Source: Arabidopsis thaliana
Taxonomy: Eukaryota > Streptophyta > Magnoliopsida > Brassicales > Brassicaceae
Assembly: GCF_000001735.4 (NCBI RefSeq)
Contig: NC_003076.8
Span: 1,302,001-1,366,000, forward strand
Reading direction: 5' to 3'
DNA: 64,000 nucleotides
A program made the translations under genes and the position numbers. The notes under the pieces were generated by a model. The model did not search any database and was not told where the DNA came from. It was given only the letters and a program-made list of their open reading frames with translations. Below are positions 58,748 to 64,000 of the stretch, one piece after another (positions within the stretch are counted from its first letter, which is position 1; each line of letters begins with the position of its first letter).

Positions 58748-61665
58748 ATGGCAGATATAATCGGCGGCGAAGTTGTGACGGAGCTCGTGAGGCAGCTCTA
58801 TGCGGTTTCTCAAAAAACCCTCAGATGCAGAGGCATCGCCAAAAATCTCGCCACCATGATCGATGGTCTTCAACCAACGATCAAGGAGATCCAATACAGC
58901 GGCGTCGAGCTCACACCTCATCGCCAGGCTCAGTTGCGTATGTTCTCGGAAACCTTAGACAAGTGTAGGAAGCTCACCGAGAAAGTTCTTAAATCCAGCC
59001 GTTGGAACATGGTTAGACAGCTACTCCATGTTAGGAAAATGGAGAATCTTCAGAGTAAAGTGTCTAGCTTTCTCAACGGTCAATTGTTAGTCCATGTTCT
59101 CGCTGATGTTCATCATGTTCGAGCCGATTCTGAATTCCGGTTCGATCGGATTGATAGGAAGGTTGATAGTTTGAATGAGAAGCTTGGTTCTATGAAACTC
59201 AGGGGAAGTGAATCGTTGCGTGAGGCGTTGAAGACGGCCGAGGCTACCGTTGAGATGGTGACAACCGATGGTGCTGATTTGGGGGTGGGATTGGATTTGG
59301 GAAAGAGGAAGGTGAAGGAGATGTTGTTTAAATCCATTGATGGGGAAAGACTTATTGGTATCTCTGGGATGAGTGGTTCAGGGAAAACCACTCTTGCCAA
59401 AGAGCTTGCCCGGGACGAGGAGGTTCGAGGTAATGACTTTTCTTTGCTGGCCTCTGATTCCATATCGTTTGTTAATTTGCTTGGTACATCTTTGTGATCT
59501 CTATTGCAGTGGCTTTGTGGTGTTTCTTAATGGTATATTTTGTTGGTTTATCTTGATGATCATGCTTCTATTGTTTTGTTGTATAGTTGAGTTGCTAAAA
59601 TTGCTTTCATTTACTGCTTTTATACAGGCCACTTTGGGAACAAGGTTTTGTTTCTGACTGTGTCACAATCTCCCAATCTTGAGGAGCTTAGAGCCCATAT
59701 ATGGGGATTTCTTACTAGTTATGAGGCTGGGGTTGGTGCTACTCTTCCAGAATCGAGGAAGCTAGTGATCCTTGATGATGTTTGGACAAGGGAATCTCTG
59801 GACCAGCTGATGTTCGAAAATATTCCTGGAACCACAACTCTTGTGGTCTCACGGTCTAAACTCGCAGATTCTAGAGTCACTTATGATGTAGAGTTACTCA
59901 ATGAACATGAAGCAACGGCCCTGTTCTGTCTCTCTGTTTTCAATCAGAAATTAGTGCCTTCAGGGTTCAGCCAAAGTTTGGTCAAGCAGGTAATTGGTCT
60001 GCTTTAGGTGACACATGCATAGTAGCAATGTTCTTTTTTGCTTTCAGTACTCATATTGTATTGACTCTGTTTGGTAGGTTGTTGGGGAGTGTAAAGGTCT
60101 ACCTTTGTCTCTGAAAGTCATTGGTGCTTCATTGAAAGAACGACCTGAAAAATATTGGGAAGGTGCAGTGGAGAGGCTATCAAGAGGTGAACCTGCTGAT
60201 GAAACTCATGAGAGTAGAGTGTTTGCTCAAATCGAAGCAACTCTAGAAAATCTTGACCCTAAAACCAGAGATTGTTTCTTGGTTCTCGGTGCTTTCCCTG
60301 AAGATAAGAAGATCCCTCTTGATGTTCTCATCAACGTGTTGGTTGAGTTGCATGATCTCGAGGATGCAACTGCTTTTGCTGTTATTGTTGATTTAGCAAA
60401 CAGGAATCTCCTTACTCTTGTGAAAGATCCAAGGTACGGTTGGTTATAAAACTCTTTATGATCTGATCTCTTGTAGCCACTTTCAACGGTTTTATTCGTT
60501 CTTAGCTAATGTAATTACCATCGATAAATTTTCAGGTTTGGACATATGTACACTAGCTACTATGATATATTTGTCACGCAGCATGATGTTCTAAGAGATG
60601 TAGCACTTCGTCTTAGCAATCATGGGAAAGTAAATAACAGAGAGCGGTTATTGATGCCAAAAAGAGAGTCAATGCTTCCGAGAGAATGGGAGAGGAACAA
60701 TGATGAGCCATACAAAGCCAGAGTAGTTTCCATTCACACAGGTAAGGATTTGTTACACGACCATCTTCTAATGAATAATTTGGTTTGTTACTAGAATAAT
60801 AAAGTTTTGATATGGATTTCTGTTTTATTTTACAGGAGAAATGACTCAGATGGATTGGTTTGACATGGAACTCCCTAAGGCTGAAGTTTTGATACTACAC
60901 TTCTCTTCTGACAAGTATGTATTGCCTCCTTTCATTGCTAAGATGGGCAAGCTTACAGCGCTCGTGATCATCAACAATGGTATGTCTCCTGCGCGTCTAC
61001 ATGACTTCTCCATCTTTACCAATTTGGCCAAACTCAAGAGTCTCTGGCTTCAGAGGGTTCATGTCCCTGAACTCTCTAGCAGTACAGTGCCCTTGCAAAA
61101 CCTCCACAAGCTGTCTCTCATATTCTGCAAGATCAACACTAGTCTTGATCAGACAGAGCTAGACATTGCCCAAATCTTCCCAAAATTGTCTGATCTTACA
61201 ATAGATCATTGTGATGATCTTCTGGAACTACCTTCGACCATCTGTGGAATCACCTCTCTCAATTCCATCAGCATAACAAATTGTCCCCGCATCAAGGAAT
61301 TGCCTAAGAATCTGAGTAAGCTAAAAGCCCTTCAGCTTCTGAGGCTATACGCTTGCCATGAGCTGAATTCTCTGCCTGTGGAAATCTGTGAACTGCCAAG
61401 ACTAAAGTATGTTGACATTTCTCAATGTGTCAGCCTGAGTTCTCTTCCGGAAAAGATAGGAAAGGTAAAGACACTTGAGAAAATCGACACGAGGGAATGC
61501 AGCTTATCGAGCATACCAAACTCTGTGGTTTTATTGACTTCTCTACGCCATGTAATATGCGATAGAGAGGCTTTATGGATGTGGGAAAAGGTCCAGAAGG
61601 CGGTTGCAGGACTTCGTGTTGAAGCTGCGGAAAAATCTTTCAGCAGGGATTGGCTCGACGATTAG
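58748..61665 (+). CDS. ADR1-L2: ADR1-L2, RPW8-type helper NLR immune receptor
   Basis: Five exons: 58748-59429, 59628-59989, 60078-60433, 60536-60741, 60836-61665; 811 aa. Domain order: CC-R/RPW8 (about 1-150), NB-ARC with P-loop GMSGSGKTT (Lys213), kinase-2 LVILDDVW, GLPLSLKVIG, and QHD (482-484) where other NLRs have MHD, then leucine-rich repeats (about 500-790) with LP-type LRR units. ADR1 proteins act with EDS1-PAD4/SAG101 downstream of TIR sensor NLRs and form membrane calcium channels. Asp484 is the residue altered in the autoactive phx21 allele as I remember it, and it is intact here. The frame extends upstream of 58748 only through non-ATG codons. I believe this is AT5G04720. Confidence 0.96.
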
Positions 61666-62100
61666 GTTCGTGATTCTCTCCCTCCGAGCCCTTAGAAGCA
61701 TGTTGTATAAAATACTTAATTGCTAATCTGTAGCAAAGTCTTGTATAATATTATATTTTATGAGCACACTCAAGAGTCAAGAGTCAGTGCAAACTTCGTT
61801 CTTGCTCTTTCTCCAGAAATTTATCTAACTATAAAATTTCCATTCAAGAATCAGATTTATGTTAGTATCATTCCAGATTCCTTTATTAGAGTAGCTTTTG
61901 AGCCAACGCCATAATTGATTTATGATTTTATTTCAAGAAAATGAAAGCGTGGGTGCCAAGACACCTTTGCCTTTTATTGCCACAACTCCACACACAAATG
62001 GGACTAACACAACAAAGAAGTACCCGTTGAAACACAAACATTACATCCTCTAGACGACCACGGCTTTCTGATTTTGGCGACATCCTTCTGTAATATCTTC
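61666..62100. other. ADR1-L2 3' UTR facing the last ankyrin gene
   Basis: Convergent genes. The region has no coding signal; 61670-61900 is probably the ADR1-L2 3' UTR and the rest belongs to the ankyrin gene's 3' UTR. Confidence 0.5.
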
Positions 62101-63958
62101 TTATGGTAGCCAGTTCTTTGTATCGCGGTAGAAAAGTCGTTTGCCATAGGTGGAAGAAATCATCTCCTTGAGAAGAGGATATTGCAACATCAAGAAGAGA
62201 AGCGATGGGAAGCTGGCGAGTGGCTTCAGTGGGTATACAAGCGCTGGCTTGTGACGCATTGACGCGGAAAGCGACGTGATAAATGCAACAAGCATTGAGG
62301 CAATAGAGATAAACAGAATGGATTGACCCAATATCATCTTTCTAGGAAGTGATACAATGAAGTCATCAAAAGAGTATCTTGAGGTCAGAATGCTGAGGAA
62401 TATGAGCACAGAGATGCAGGAGGCGAAGAAGGCGAGAGTGTCTGTGAAAATGAACGCTCTGAAATGTAAGTCATTAAGAATAAGAGGTGAACCCGAAGTT
62501 CCATCAATACCTCCAGGAACAGTGAATATGGCTTGAAAAGTGACAGTTGCAATGAGAGCCGCCACGAAGCTACAAGCAGTGGCAGTGTATTTCATCCATT
62601 CTTCTCCTTCTTTTCGTAGATGTTCGTGATAATGTTCGAATATTTGTCGCGGGGTCTTGTTGTCCTTGTTTTTTTGCACTACTTCACGTTCTGATACCAA
62701 GCTCTCTACTTCCTTAAACCATTGAGACTCTCTTTGCATCTTGAGAGCAGCTCCAGAAATCTTAGAAAGTTGGTCGGGAGTAGAGAGACGACCGGCGATA
62801 TGGAGAATGTTATTGTTTCCTTTGTCGTAAGATCTAAGAAGCGTGACCTTTCTATCATCTAAACCATGTATGAGATTAAAGATCTTCTCTTTCTTGAATT
62901 CAACGGCCAGCTGAAAGAGGTTTCGGCCAGAGGTAGGGTTCAAGATCCAAAGAAGTTGAGAGTTACATTTGATAATCTCGATGAAAAAATCCCTGTTCCC
63001 ACTCTTCGCCGCTTCAAGTAGTGCTTCATAGACTGTTTCTTTCCACCTGATCTCGTTCTTGGCCATGATATCTCGTAGTGATGTGCACATTTGTTTTAGC
63101 AACTTTTGAGCTTGAGAATGTCTTTTTTTTAGATCATATGTTTGCTTGATTCCTATGTTGAAAAAAAAAGGAGTACATCTTATATTGTTATGGAAGCCAC
63201 ACTAAATAGCAGAAAACCCTAATATATGATATAAAAAAGCATATATTCATCACATATATAATTAACTCATCATGTGAATACTGCACTGAGTGTGACCACA
63301 TAGTTAAATCTATCTACTAATTAAACTACTAAATGCACGTTTAATTAACGTCATTTCGAAATGAAGCAGACAAGTCCTGTCTATGTGAACTCTATTGTAG
63401 CATAGATCATAGATGCATCAACTTTGGATAAAAATTAGACCATAGTTAGACTTACGTACCAAACCATTTAAGAAGACTTTGGGGTAGTGTCATACAAAAA
63501 AGACCTGATGTAGGAAATAGATAGAAACTTCAAGTCGAGGTCAAAAGATAAAGAAAAAAAAAAAGATAGAAACTTCAATGTGTGTATATATAGCAAATGT
63601 TTAGGAAAAAAAGTCCAAATTATAAGAGTGTATGTGAGTGGCGTACGATTGTCTCGGTTTGGTCTCGGATTCTCAGATACACGTATACCTAACAAAGGAA
63701 GAAATTTATATAGGAACAATTAAGTTCAAGAAAATTAAATGAAAAAAGAACCAAAAAAGGAGTTTAATGGATTATTATATAGATAGATCATATTTAAGTA
63801 CATACACGAGTAGATGAGGTGTCGCCAGAATCCAAAATTGCAGTGGCTACGAAACAGGTCAGGTTTCACAGCTATGAACTTATAAATAGGTAATCTTTGC
63901 CTTGCGTGTTTAGTCACGGCCACAGACGGTAAATGCTTGATGATGTCCAACGCAATGT
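62101..63958 (-). CDS. Ankyrin-PGG membrane protein, diverged fourth member (5' end outside window)
   Basis: Exons seen: 63958-63806, 63688-63647, 63504-63460, 63152-62101. The 153-nt and 45-nt exons equal those of copies A-C, and the phases agree. The final exon fuses what are two exons in A-C: the QWFK-EVE junction, interrupted by an intron there, is continuous here. Ankyrin-like units (NLFQLAVEFKKEKIFNLIHG, NNILHIAGRL) precede a membrane domain with an intact FTVPGG. The N-terminal exons lie beyond 64000, and 63959-64000 is intron. Function unknown; related to ACD6-like proteins. I believe this is AT5G04730. Confidence 0.85.
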
Positions 63959-64000
63959 CTAACAGCCCATGAAACCAAGCTATTATATTGAATGCCCACT

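Noticed and set aside
1-64000. CRISPR arrays, operons, prokaryotic mobile elements, rRNA genes
   Set aside because: None seen; the window is plant nuclear DNA, and the repeats present are microsatellites, tandem duplications and transposon ends.

Overview
This is a plant nuclear window. Intron-rich genes with GT-AG junctions, AT-rich spacers, GA/CT-rich leaders and the gene order itself all point to Arabidopsis thaliana, upper arm of chromosome 5, about AT5G04540 to AT5G04730. That placement is recalled from gene identities and protein lengths, not searched. Spliced lengths derived here (DME 1987 aa, SiR 642, KAPA synthase 476, CYP77A9 509, CYP77A4 512, EPL-like 766, ADR1-L2 811) equal those I remember for A. 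thaliana. Locus numbers are from memory.

Left third (1-23.5 kb): the first exon of a myotubularin phosphatase (minus); a DUF3475/DUF668 protein (minus); a long AT-rich spacer; the DNA demethylase DEMETER in 19 coding exons (plus); plastid ferredoxin-sulfite reductase in 8 exons (plus); an 837-bp retroposed insertion with a 14-bp target duplication; and an RRM protein of the nucleolar NIFK type (plus).

Middle (23.6-41.7 kb): a spermidine-synthase-fold methyltransferase (minus) sharing a short divergent promoter with peroxisomal KAPA synthase of biotin synthesis (plus). Then come intronless CYP77A9, type I MADS-box AGL99, a decayed 5'-truncated LINE copy, intronless CYP77A4, an Enhancer-of-polycomb-like gene (minus), and a 1.94-kb PIF/Harbinger-like element with TTA target duplication.

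Right third (41.7-64 kb): three tandem seven-exon ankyrin-PGG membrane protein genes (minus), with an orphan promoter and start-codon relic of a lost fourth copy between the second and third. Then aspartyl aminopeptidase DAP1 (minus), divergent from the helper NLR ADR1-L2 (plus), and the 3' part of a fourth, more distant ankyrin-PGG gene (minus) that runs off the window.

The genes do not form one pathway; this is ordinary euchromatin with a locally amplified family. I found no new multi-gene system. The best second-look items are the relic ankyrin locus, changes inside the ankyrin-PGG cluster, the two retroposed copies and the Harbinger-like element, upstream ORFs and two possible starts in DME, and internal repeats in DME and AGL99.
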